64,000 nt of DNA from Amorphophallus konjac (Eukaryota > Streptophyta > Magnoliopsida > Alismatales > Araceae): the NCBI GenBank assembly GCA_022559845.1, contig CM040117.1, positions 150,912,732 to 150,976,731 on the forward strand, read 5' to 3'. Positions 31,986 through 41,742 of this stretch are shown here, one piece after another. The notes under the pieces are model-generated. The model searched no databases. It was not told where the DNA came from and saw only the letters and a program-made list of their open reading frames with translations. The translations under genes were made by a program, and so were the position numbers. Positions within the stretch are counted from its first letter, which is position 1. The number at the start of each line of letters is the position of its first letter.

Positions 31986-32610
31986 GTTTCTCCTACCGAT
32001 GATTGGTCTTTCAAAGACAGAAGATGCTGGTGGTTGTGGTTCAAGAATGGCATGAGCTGTGTGCCAGTGAGGCCTTCGGTGGCCGTTTCCGTGATGCGCT
32101 TTTTCTGGATGGGATCTGGGCTTTTTCAAAGTTTGAGTTCTGGCAGAGTTGGTCCCATGCCGTTATTGGCGTTCGGCTTGCCAGGTGTGAGATGGTCCTT
32201 GGCGTGGAGCCGACGGAATTGTGGCGGTCAATTGGTAGAGATGTTGATGTTTGGTTGGTTCGTCGAGCGTGGTTGGATCGGTGGCTGTTTCTCGTAATGA
32301 GGACTGTGTCTCCTCGGTGAGCGAGATTGTGGCAGCTGTGCCATGATTGGTCTTTGTTGTGACTGAGGTGATGCCGTACTATATCCTTTGGTGTATGCCC
32401 GTTCTGATGACTGATGTGCGTGGTGTGTGGAGTGAGGTGTCGTTTGTGATTGTAGTCTGGCTGTGTCCCTCAGAATAGGAGCTTTTATGAAAATCGAGAT
32501 TTTCTATGTTGGGGCTCTGACGGCATTGTCAGTTGGTTAAGACATTCTTCCCCTGTGTTTTCACGTTTGTCCTGAATTTTGAGGATGAAATTTCTTTAAG
32601 GGGGGAGGGC
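31986..32610 (+). mobile_element. Gypsy A 3' noncoding region, copy 2, with polypurine tract
   Basis: Close match to 13115-13732, from GATGATTGGTCTTTCA to the purine tract TTAAGGGGGGAGGGC. Differences are scattered point changes. The left border near 31985 is where composite copy 2 begins to match copy 1. Confidence 0.75.
32003..32320 (+). CDS. Hypothetical 105-codon ORF, counterpart of 13125-13388
   Basis: Same frame and similar residues as the ORF in copy 1, extended by 18 codons at the 3' end. No recognisable domain, no start context or promoter evidence. Most likely non-coding sequence with few stops. Confidence 0.15.
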   Translation: MVFQRQKMLVVVVQEWHELCASEAFGGRFRDALFLDGIWAFSKFEFWQSWSHAVIGVRLARCEMVLGVEPTELWRSIGRDVDVWLVRRAWLDRWLFLVMRTVSPR

Positions 32611-32950
32611 TATAACGCCCCGAATTTTTTGGATATTCTTCGGATCAGGATCCGTGGGTTTTGGATCGCTTTTGTGGGTCCCGGATTGAGTTTAGCAGTT
32701 TACGTGTGTTTTTGTTTGTCAGACCTTTGGAACCCCGTGTAGGGTGAACCGTTGCGTTCTCTGACTCGAGGACGTTACCACAACGTTGTGCATTTTTTGA
32801 GGATCATGGGGAGTATTTTTCTCTATTTTTGATATTTTATGGAATTTCTAGAATTTCCTATGTAAACCCCCACTCTTTTCTCTCTCCCCATCTCTCATTC
32901 CTCTCACTCTCTCCCTCTCACCTCTCTCACGCTCTCTCCTCTCACCCTCT
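32611..32950 (+). repeat. Ty3/gypsy LTR A copy 2, 5' segment
   Basis: Starts TATAACGCCCCG (TG to TA at the terminus compared with copy 1) and matches 13733-14058. Interrupted at 32950 by copia element II; 32946-32950 is CCTCT, one copy of the target duplication. Confidence 0.85.
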
Positions 32951-33014
32951 TGTTGCATCCCTACGGTTTTGATGATGTCTCACATTATAAATCAATTTCT
33001 TTTATCACAGTCTT

Positions 33015-34085
33015 GCTATAAAGGTCCGTGCATTTTCCTGTTCATATGCATTCAATAGATCAGTGCATGCTTTACTATAGACGTGGTAAGTCCTTGCCTC
33101 GGTTCAAGTTTCTTTTAATAAGCTCAACACTTGTGCTCGTCTCAGTAGAGCTCGGTGCATCTCGCATAAAGTCCATGCATATTTTGCCGCGGTGCATTTC
33201 TTTGTTTCTAAGATTGAAGGAGCTCTGTGCTTGTTGCATGATTCAAGTCCGTGCACTATTTGTCATTCATCTTTTTGCTTAATGCATATTAAGTCAGTGC
33301 ATGCATTGTCTCATTCATAAGCTTGCTCGGTGCAAGTCCCTATTCATGCATAAGGTTCTGTTATTCTTATTCTGTCTCAGTGCACTTATTAGGTCATGTG
33401 CACCAAGATCCGTGCATATCATGTCTCTGCATCTCACCTCTCGAGGTCGGTGCAATATCTGGGTCGGTGCAATTCTTGACTAGAATGCATTGTCTAGTCT
33501 TCTCATTTCTTTTATCTCAGCGCAAATCCAACTCGGTGCAAGTTTGTCTTGCATTTCTCTTTGTTCTACGCATTTCTCTCTGCCATCTCGGTGCAGCTCT
33601 TGCTTGGACTGCATATCCCGACTCCGTGCATTCTTTCTCTTTCGGAATAACACCAAGTCGGTGCATCTTTTTATTGCATTAACATACTCGGTGGAAGATT
33701 TGGTCTGCACCTAGTCGGTGCAACTTTTGGTTAGATGTCGCTATAGGAACACAACTCGGTGCATACTTTGCTTAAGATAAAAACATTGTCGGTGCATAGC
33801 CAAGTCTATACAAATCTCTGTAGATGTCTGTGCACGTTTTGCTCCATACACACCAAGTCTATACAAATCCCTACAGCAACAAGGTCGGTGCAGTTCTTGT
33901 TTCAGGCCTATTAGACTCTGTGCAAACTTTCCTATCTGGAAAAAATAAAGTCAGTGCATCTTTGTGCTTTATGAATTCTTATTCAGTGCAGTTTATGCTT
34001 ACTTACTCGCTACGTCGGTACGACTTGTGCTAAGTGTGTGACAAAATGTTTATTCCTTTTCTGACAGTCTGTCAGTGCATTCACC
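33015..34085 (+). repeat. RGTCSGTGCA motif cluster in U3 of element II
   Basis: More than 40 copies of motifs such as TCGGTGCA, TCCGTGCA, AAGTCAGTGCA and CTCGGTGCA at irregular spacing, mostly 15-45 bases. A few copies read AAGTCTATACA (33810, 33859), which is exactly the motif of element I. The 3' LTR carries the same cluster (41807-42880). Confidence 0.85.
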
Positions 34086-34089
34086 AGGT

Positions 34090-34215
34090 GGATGGCACGT
34101 GATCCGAGGAAGATAGAGGTCCAGAATATTTTGACACGTGCCCCAACCTTTCAGGCGGGAAATGTGGTATCCACACGCTTAAGTTTCTAGAACAAAGATA
34201 TATATATACTGAGGA
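34090..34215 (+). promoter_or_regulatory. Predicted promoter of element II: two G-boxes and TATA box
   Basis: GGCACGTGATCCGAGG (CACGTG 34096-34101) and GACACGTGCCCC (CACGTG 34135-34140) precede ATATATATATA at 34198-34208. The first is identical to the element I box over CACGTGATCCGAGG. In the 3' LTR the first box is kept (42888-42893), the second has become CACATG. Confidence 0.65.
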
Positions 34216-34454
34216 AAAGAGTTTGGGCAGAAGGATGGAATAGTGAAAAAGGAGAGAAGAGTGAGAGGCGTGCTATGGATCATGAGAGAAAACCAGAGAC
34301 AAACCACTCGATAAAGAGCAGGGAGAAGATTCTGAGAGAGAGCTGTCTGTGAATCTAAAGATCTGCTTCTACGGAAGCTACATTGTTTTGACTTAGAGAT
34401 AATCATTTTCCATTGATCTTTTATTTTCGAGTTTCCTTTGTTTTCAATTCCATT

Positions 34455-34645
34455 TTGTTACCCTCCAAGCTTGCTCGGAGGAAGAGAGAAGTTCTCCGAT
34501 TTCCCTCCATTGTTCTTGGAGGAAGAGAGGTTTGATCCTCTAGTTTTGTGAGTTGCTTGGGAGCAATTTCACAGGGTTCCCTTTGCTACGTGCAAAGGAA
34601 GGGAGATTTGTTCTCCAGTGCTTCTTCTGGTTGATCAGAAGGTTG
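34455..34645 (+). repeat. Leader hairpin array of element II
   Basis: Four stem-loops in line: CCTCC/GGAGG (34462-34481), CCTCC/GGAGG (34504-34522), CCTTTG/CAAAGG (34580-34598) and CTTCTG/CAGAAG (34624-34641), each followed by a purine run such as AAGAGAG, AAGGGAG or GTTGAGGAG. Between the second and third lies GTGAGTTGCT ... AGCAATTTCAC (34548-34572). Arms differ but stay complementary. In the 3' LTR (43255-43440) the first two stems have lost pairs. Confidence 0.7.
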
Positions 34646-35031
34646 AGGAGGGTGTTCCTCAGGGCAAGCTGTTTGGCAGCGGTTGTCGCTGACTGAGTGC
34701 ACTGTGTGCGATTGATCATTGCAAGGAAACCTTACTCTTCTGAGTGAGGGGTGGATGTAGATTACGGGTAGCAGTCGGACCACCTAAAAAATTCTATCTC
34801 TCTAGTGGGTTTGCCTGTCTACTTTGTGTTTTTTCTCCATCTACTTGATATATTGCTTCATCGTGAATTTCTTTCTCAATCTCAATCCATAGTCTAGATA
34901 TCTCTATTACCTATCTCCGAAGTTTTCTTCACTACGTTTTGAGGGATTGAGTAATTTTTTCTGAGTTTATCGAATTTGGAAGTGATCTATTCATCCCCCC
35001 TTCTATCTCACTTTCCGCTATGAGTATCAAT

Positions 35032-35043
35032 TGGTATCAGAGC
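35032..35043 (+). promoter_or_regulatory. Primer binding site of element II
   Basis: TGGTATCAGAGC, two bases after the LTR end, the standard initiator-Met-tRNA primer site of plant copia elements. Confidence 0.92.
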
Positions 35044-35105
35044 AGGTTCTCACTACGTGGTCCAATGGCCAGGGTAACTCCGGATCTAATGCTCCTCGGA
35101 GCTTC

Positions 35106-37199
35106 ATGGCTGAGGGACAATCTATCAGTCGCCCTCCGTTCTTCGATGGTAACAATTATTTTTTCTGGAAAAACAGGATGGAGGTATTCATAAGGGCGCA
35201 AAGCCACAAACTTTGGAGGGTGATCACCACAGGGCCATATGATCTGCCACCGAAAGAAGACGCATGGACAGATGATCACATGAAGCTTTCGTCACTCAAT
35301 TGGACGGCCCTGAACATCATCCAATGTGCAGTTCATCAAGACGAATACGCCCGCATCTCAGCATGCAAAATGACCAAGAAAATGTGAGATGAGTTGGAGT
35401 TAATCTACGAAGGTACATTCCAAGTGAAAGCAATGAAGGTAAATCTCCTCACCTCTGAATATGAGCTGTTTAAGATGAAAACAGAGGAGACCATAATTGA
35501 GATGTATGCCAGACTGTCATTGATTATGAACAGTCTTAAGGGGTTTGGGAAAGAGATATCTGAGGGAGATATAGTCAGGAAGATACTTAGATCTCTAACC
35601 CCTACATGGCACACTAAGGCCATTATGATAGAGGAGTCTAGGGATTTGTCGATAATGACAGTCACCGAACTTATAGGACCCCTAATAACGTATGAGATAA
35701 ATTTCAAGAGGAATGGTGAAGGAAGCGACAAGAAGGGCAAGAATATTGCCCTCAACGTGTCCCGCAGCAAAGGCAGTAGTAGCAGCGGGAGTAGTGGTTA
35801 CAAGTCTGACGGGCTTTCAGACCTCGACCAGGAGGAGCAAGCAATGCTCACTCGTCAATTCAGGAAATTCTTGAGGACTAAGGGAAAGACCTTTAGAAGA
35901 AAGAGGTCATATCCCTCTGGTAAGAACTTTGATTCCAGCAATGATAAGAATAGGAATGCCAAGAAAATCACATGTTTTCATTACAGGAAACCTGGACACA
36001 TGAAAGGGGATTGCCCTGATCTTCAGAAGAAGGATCTCGACTTTCAAAAGAAGAACTCCAAGGTGCAGAAGAAGAAACCACAAGCAATGGTCTGCACGTG
36101 GAGCGATGAGGAAGAAGATCCAAAAGCCAACTCCTCAGAGGAGGACGAAGAAGGAATTTACCTGATGGCAAATAGCGATGAGGAGGTAACCAACATTTTC
36201 GAGAATTTTTCTATTGATGATTGAGAAGACGCCTATGCTGAACTGTTAGATAAGTTCAATTCACTGAGTAAAGAGCATAGGGTTCTGAAAAGAAAATTCA
36301 ATTTTAATATTGAAGAACAAACTCAAATCAGTAAGGAAAATCAGAACTTAAAGGAACAATTAGAAGAAATGACTTCTCGGAAGAAGGAAAATGAAAAGCA
36401 CAAATCAGAGAACCAGGAAGTTCACCCACAACTCAACGAACTAAAGATAAAACTTGAAGAAACTCTGAATGGAAACATCGTGATCACTGAGAAGTATGAA
36501 GCTGTTAAGAAAGTGAACACTGAACTTCTAAAAAATTGTGAATCTATGCAAAGAGAGCTGGAAGACAAATAAAAAATCTTAGAAAAATTTGTTCAAGGGA
36601 AAACAAATCTGGACTCTATACTAGGAACAAGGGTAAATTTCAACAAAGAGGGTTTCGGCTATAACCCGACAAATAAGAGACCCTTTGAGTTCAAGACTAC
36701 TACCTTCTGCCCAGAGACGGGAAAAGAAAAGTTGAACACACCATCCAGCTCAAACAGTAATTAAAATGTTCAGTATTCAAAGGAGAAAACAATAAACCAT
36801 GTTGAACAACATCTTAAAACAGGGAAGAACTTCACTAAGCCCATTCACCAGAACAGAAATGGTAGCTGGACCAGGCAAATGAATCAGAATAGATGCTGGA
36901 ATTACTATAAAAGAATGGACCCGAACAGAAGTTCCTGGGGAAATAACATACACCCTCAAAAATTCGGTAACCAACATGCATACAGAAGATACCCCAAGGA
37001 TGAAAGGTCTAATAACTAGAATAGATTCAATTTCTCCAGACCAGCTGGACATAATTCTGGTCACAATTTCAATAGACCTAAAAATAAGATGCAAGAGAAA
37101 AACAAGCTGAAACAATTTTGGATTCCCAAACACCTGCTTAAAGATTTAAATGATGCCCTTGGACCCAACTTATCTTGGGTTCCAAACCACCTTGCTTGA
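35106..37199 (+). pseudogene. gag: Element II Gag, broken by stops
   Basis: Nucleocapsid/capsid protein. ATG 35106 gives MAEGQSISRPPFFDGNNYFF and WKNRMEVFIRAQSHKLW, the copia-type gag domain. The frame runs on with TGA at 35385 (where Trp is expected) and TGA at 36222 (again Trp in element I). A zinc knuckle at 35973-36014 reads CFHYRKPGHMKGDC, with the second Cys changed to Tyr. It is followed by an acidic stretch (WSDEEEDP..SSEEDEEG) and a coiled-coil region (36240-36590). Further stops fall in 36570-37020. A degenerate second knuckle may lie near 36895. It ends LNDALGPNLSWVPNHLA, the conserved Gag end. Initiation at 35106 is chosen because an upstream ATG lies in the primer site. Confidence 0.85.
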
Positions 37200-37213
37200 T
37201 TTCTTTTGTGTAG

Positions 37214-40200
37214 GTTTGCCTGGCAGCTGAGAACAATAAATGGTACCTTGACAGTGGCTGCTCCAGGCACATGACAGGAGACCGATCCAAGTTCAGCAAG
37301 CTAGAAATGAAGGTAGGGGGTCTGGTCAAATTCAGAGGAAAGAACAGAGATAAGATCTTTGGGGTTGGCACAGTTGGTAAGTCCTCCACTAACTCAATTG
37401 AGAAAGTTTTACTTGTGGAAGGTTTTCAACACAATCTGATTAGCACCAGTCAATTATGCGACAAGGGTCACAGGGTTGTGTTTGATAATAACTCATGCAA
37501 AATCTTCGAAATAAATTCTGGTCTTGTTAAATTTGTAGCCAACAGGACCAATAATGTCTACATGGTAGACTTAGATGTTGCGTCTGAATCTAATCTTTGC
37601 TTATCTGCTAATTCTGAAAATAATGCCTTTGATTGGCATAGACGTTTAGGCCATGGTAGTTTTTCTACTTTGAATAAATTGATCAAGCATGACTTAGTTA
37701 GAGGCATGCCTAAAATCAAGTTTAATTCAATCTCAAAAATCTGCGATGCCTGTGCGTTAGGCAAGCAAACTCGCAAGTCATTTAAGCTCAGATTTGAGCC
37801 TTTATCAACCAAACCAATGGAACTCTTGCATATGGACCTTTTTGGTCCAACCAGAACTTTGAGCTTGAATGGGAAAATGTTTGGGTTCGTCGTTGTAGAT
37901 GATTTCTCTAGGTTTTCATGGCTATTTTTCTTGGCAAATAAAAATGATGCATTTCAGAAGTTTGAACATTTCTTCAATAAAATCAAACAAGGAGGTTCTC
38001 ACTGTATTTCAATAATTCAAACTGACCATGGAGGTGAGTTTGAGAATTCTTTATTTTCTGACTTCTGCAATAAAGAGGGACTGATTCACAAATTTTATTC
38101 TCCCAGGACTCTAGAGCAGAACGGAATTGTTGAGAGAAGAAATCGGACAATCATCGAAATGGCCAGAACTATGCTGGTCGAAAGTCAGCTTCCCAGGAGA
38201 TTTTGGGCAGAGGCAGCCAACACAGCCTGCTACACAATTAACCAAGCAATGGTAAGACCTGTCTATAAGAAAACTCCCTATGAACTCCTTAAAGGTAAAA
38301 AGCCAAATGTCTCATATTTCAGAATTTTTGGTTCAAAATGTTTCATCCATAACAATAATAAAAGGGACCTAGATAAATTTGAGGCTAGAAGTACTCCAGT
38401 CATCTTTCTGGGATACTATGAAACATCTAGGGCCTATAGGGTTTTCAATGTAACAGACCAAACTGTAGAGGAAACTCCTCATGTGATAATTGGTGAATCA
38501 ACAGATGCTAACAACCTTGATGATGCTGACATGTCTTCAAAGCATGATGGATAATTTCTTGAGGAGAAATTGAAGGATAAAAATGAGCAATCCGAAGGAC
38601 AAACCAATCAGAATCAAGTAAGCTCAACCGAATCAGGTGAGTCCTCAACCAATGTTAGATTCTTGAAAGACCACCCTGAGAATAATATCATAGGAAATTT
38701 AAGGGATCCCCCTAGGACAAGGTCTCATTTCAAAAGTGTTCAAAATGAAGATTTAATTGCTTTAGTTTCTCAAATTGAACCAAAATCAGTAGATGAAGCC
38801 TTAAACGATGCATCTTGGGTCAATGCCATGTCTGAAGAGTTAGGTCAATTTGATAGAAACAATGTCTGGGAACTTGTTCCAAGACCTGAGAACACTAATG
38901 TGATAGGAACCAAATGGGTGTTCAAGAATAAAATGAATGAAGATGGAATCATTTCTAGAAATAAAGCCAGACTTGTAGCCAAGGGCTACTGTCAGGAATT
39001 TGGAGTTGACTTTCTTGAGTCCTACGCACCTGTTGCTAGGATGGAAGTTATAAGAATATTGTTAGCATTTGCATGCTCTAAAAATATAAAACTCCAACAA
39101 ATGGATGTGAAGAGTGCATTCTTAAATGGAATTATCAAGGAAGAAGTTTTTGTTGAACAGCCCCCCGGTTTCCCTATTCTCCACTAAACCTGACCAAGTT
39201 TTCAGATTGAATAAAGCCATGTATGGTTTAAAGCTGGCCCGTCGTGCTTGGTATGAGAGATTAACAAAATTTCTGATCAGTAAGGGCTACCAAAGAGATA
39301 AGGTAGATCAAACTCTTTTTACAAAAGGCTTTAATGAAGATCTCATCATAGTCCAGGTATACATAGATGACATTGTCTTTGGCTCAACAAGTACTGATCT
39401 ATGTAATGAATTTTTAAAATTGATGTCAGCAGAATTTGAAATGAGTTTGGTAGGCGAATTAAAGTACTTTCTTGGCCTGCAGATACAACAGTTAGAAGAA
39501 GGATGCTTCATCAATCAGACCAAGTACACATTGGACATTCTTAAGAGGTTTGGCATGAACAACTTGAAGCACATTACAACACCAATGGGTACCAATACCT
39601 CATTGGATGAAGATGGGACAGGTAAAGAAGTAGATGCCAAGCTCTACTGAGGTATGATTGGATCTCTACTCTATTTGACAGCTTCAAGACCTGATATACA
39701 GTTCAGTTTAGGAATGTGTGCAAGGTATCAATGTAAGCCCGCTGAATTGCATCTAGCTGTAGTAAAAAGAATTTTCAGATATCTGTCTGCTACACACACC
39801 CTTGGTTTATGGTTTCCTGCATCACACACTCTAGACTTAATTGCATACACAGATGCAAACTATGCCGGGTGTAAACTAGATAGAAAAAGCACTAGTGGTC
39901 ATTGTGAATTTCTAGGTAGGTGTTTAGTATCTTGGGGTTCCAAGAAATAACATTCTGTGGCCCTCTTCACTGCAGAGGCTGAGTACGTGACTGCCGGGGG
40001 TTGTGGTACACAAGTCATTTGGATTAAACACCAGCTTCAGGACTATCAAGTAGACATGGGGTGCACACCTATTTACTGTGATAATACTAGTGCCGTCAAT
40101 CTAGCTAAGAATTCTGTTTTACATTCTCACACCAAACACATAGAAATAAGGCATCATTTCATAAGAGATGAGGTTTGTAAGAACACCTTTGAACTGATTC

Positions 40201-40304
40201 ATGTATGCACTGCCAATCAAATTGCTGATATCTTCACCAAGCCTCTAGACAATGACAAATTCACCACATTAAGGAGAGAATTAGGCTTATTTAAATCTTC
40301 TTAA
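37214..40304 (+). pseudogene. pol: Element II Pol (protease, integrase, RT, RNase H), broken
   Basis: Copia-order polyprotein in a frame different from Gag. Protease: KWYLDSGCSRHMTGD with the active-site DSG near 37250. Integrase: zinc finger HRRLGH..CDACALGK, then HMDLFGPTR, QTDHGGEF and NGIVERRN holding the D, D and E catalytic residues. TAA at 38552. Reverse transcriptase: [23 protein letters not shown], and YIDD at 39360-39371. A frameshift near 39170 after EQPPGF, TGA at 39648 (LY*GMIGSLLY) and TAA at 39948 (SKK*HSVAL). RNase H: FTAEAEYVTAGG, CDNTSAVNLAKN and HIEIRHHFIRDEV. All catalytic motifs survive but no single frame is intact. Confidence 0.93.
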
Positions 40305-41742
40305 TTTCTAATATCCTGATATTTAAATGACTTTTCTTGGCAAAAGGTTGTGTGAGAAGCCTGTCCTAACCGTGAGGGGGAGTTCTGAGTGTCTGCTGAT
40401 TAGTCTCCTACTATGCATCGATTGAGGGGAAGATGGGCAGTTAGTGAAGTTTGGCTGATTCAAAAGTTTGACAAGATGTGTGTCATTGCTGGTTCTCATG
40501 ATTGAATGAGTGCTGTTCTCTCTTAGACAGTAGAATCTCATTCATCTCTTAAGTCTATAAGTCTGTGTAACTAAAGTCCAGCTAGAATCTTTTCTCTAGC
40601 AGACTATCAGAGACTTGGATTAAGTGTCCGATGTATATCTTTCTACATTGTTCATGATTCTGGTTCAGGCTAAAACGTGTAAGTCTTGATATCTGTTCAG
40701 AACAACTTGAAATCTAGATTTCAAGATTCATTTTAAAGAAACAGTCCTTCTGGTATTGTCTTCAAGCACTTCATCTCCACAATATAAGGGATCAACCAAA
40801 TGAACAAAGGTCTATGGTTTGATCTTTGAGAAACTGGGAGCTTCATCAATGAAATGAAGTCTTTCCTATGTCATGATGTGCCAAATTAAAAAAAAGCTCT
40901 ACAAAATAAATTTAATGTTTCTGACCATTACAAAGCAATGGTGACAAGGTGGTGAGTAACTGGGGACTCTGGCCTCTGATCAAGGTGTTTCCTCACGTAA
41001 AAAGCCATAGATACTAACTCTGTTATCTAAAAAGGAGAGGTAATGAGGTTCTCACATTGAGTAACTGGGGATTCCGGCCTCTATTCAAGGTGTCCTAATG
41101 TCAAAGATGTGATTTACCAACTTACTTATTGGTCTTCTTGAAAATCTCTATGATATTCTTTATATTTGTGCAAATTTCTGGAATGTTGGTCCTCAATACC
41201 TTGAGCACACCTTCTCTGCTCTTGTCTCTTGTCATCTACTTAGTATAGTTGTTTGATCAGCTATGTCTTGTCATAATTGTTTATCCCTGGTCCACATCAT
41301 ATACCTTGTATGTGGGTAAACTTCCCTCTCATTCTAATTCTCTATTTCTTACCAGAGTTAAAGACTCTTCTCTTGGTTTTAGCGCCTCACTTATTCTCTT
41401 AAGATATGCCCATGAGTCTTTCTACACTAAGAACCCACTGTACTTCTTCCTCATGTCTCCAGCAACTTCATATATCTTTCATTTCCTTTTGATGATGTCA
41501 AAGGGGGAGAGAGAGAGGTCATCTAAGAGGTTCAGGGCATCTCAGAGCGAGTTGTAGGGGAGCGGAGTTGGAGAGAAGAGGTTCGGTCAGAAGATGGTGT
41601 CTCTGGGAGAGGCTTTCTAGTTTATCAGTATGCACATTTTGGTATGCACATTTTGGTTTTCTCTTGATTGTTTTTGATCTCCTTTTTTAATGCCCTAACA
41701 TTGCTTGATTCATAGTGTTGCCATCATCAAAAAGGGGGAGAT
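40305..41742 (+). other. Element II 3' noncoding region
   Basis: About 1.4 kb between the RNase H stop and the 3' LTR. Contains AGGGGGA-type tracts near 40374, 41497 and 41731, the last abutting the LTR, and two related hairpins at 40952-40996 and 41055-41100. A 102-codon ORF at 41249-41557 has no motif and overlaps a purine tract. I treat the segment as noncoding. Confidence 0.75.
40952..41100 (+). other. Candidate conserved RNA hairpins, element II (two copies)
   Basis: Copy 1: GTGAG (40952-40956) pairs with CTCAC (40992-40996), with GGCCTCTGATCAAGGT inside (CCT/AGG stem). Copy 2: CATT (41055-41058) pairs with AATG (41097-41100), with GGCCTCTATTCAAGGT inside. Both share GAGTAACTGGGGA. About 103 bases apart. 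Confidence 0.55.

Larger units (their letters stand above)
32951..35029 (+). repeat. Copia element II 5' LTR (2,079 bp)
   Basis: TGTTGCATCC ... ATGAGTATCA, adjacent to the primer site. Contains the GGTGCA motif cluster (33015-34085), promoter block (34090-34215), leader hairpins (34455-34645) and the conserved GTGAGGGGTGGATGTAG ... ACCACCTAAAAAATT block near 34744-34792, which can pair GGTGG with CCACC. Confidence 0.92.

Noticed and set aside
41249..41557. 102-codon ORF in the 3' noncoding region of element II as a possible env-like gene
   Set aside because: Some SIRE elements carry an env-like ORF after pol, but this one lacks a credible signal peptide plus transmembrane layout and overlaps a purine tract.
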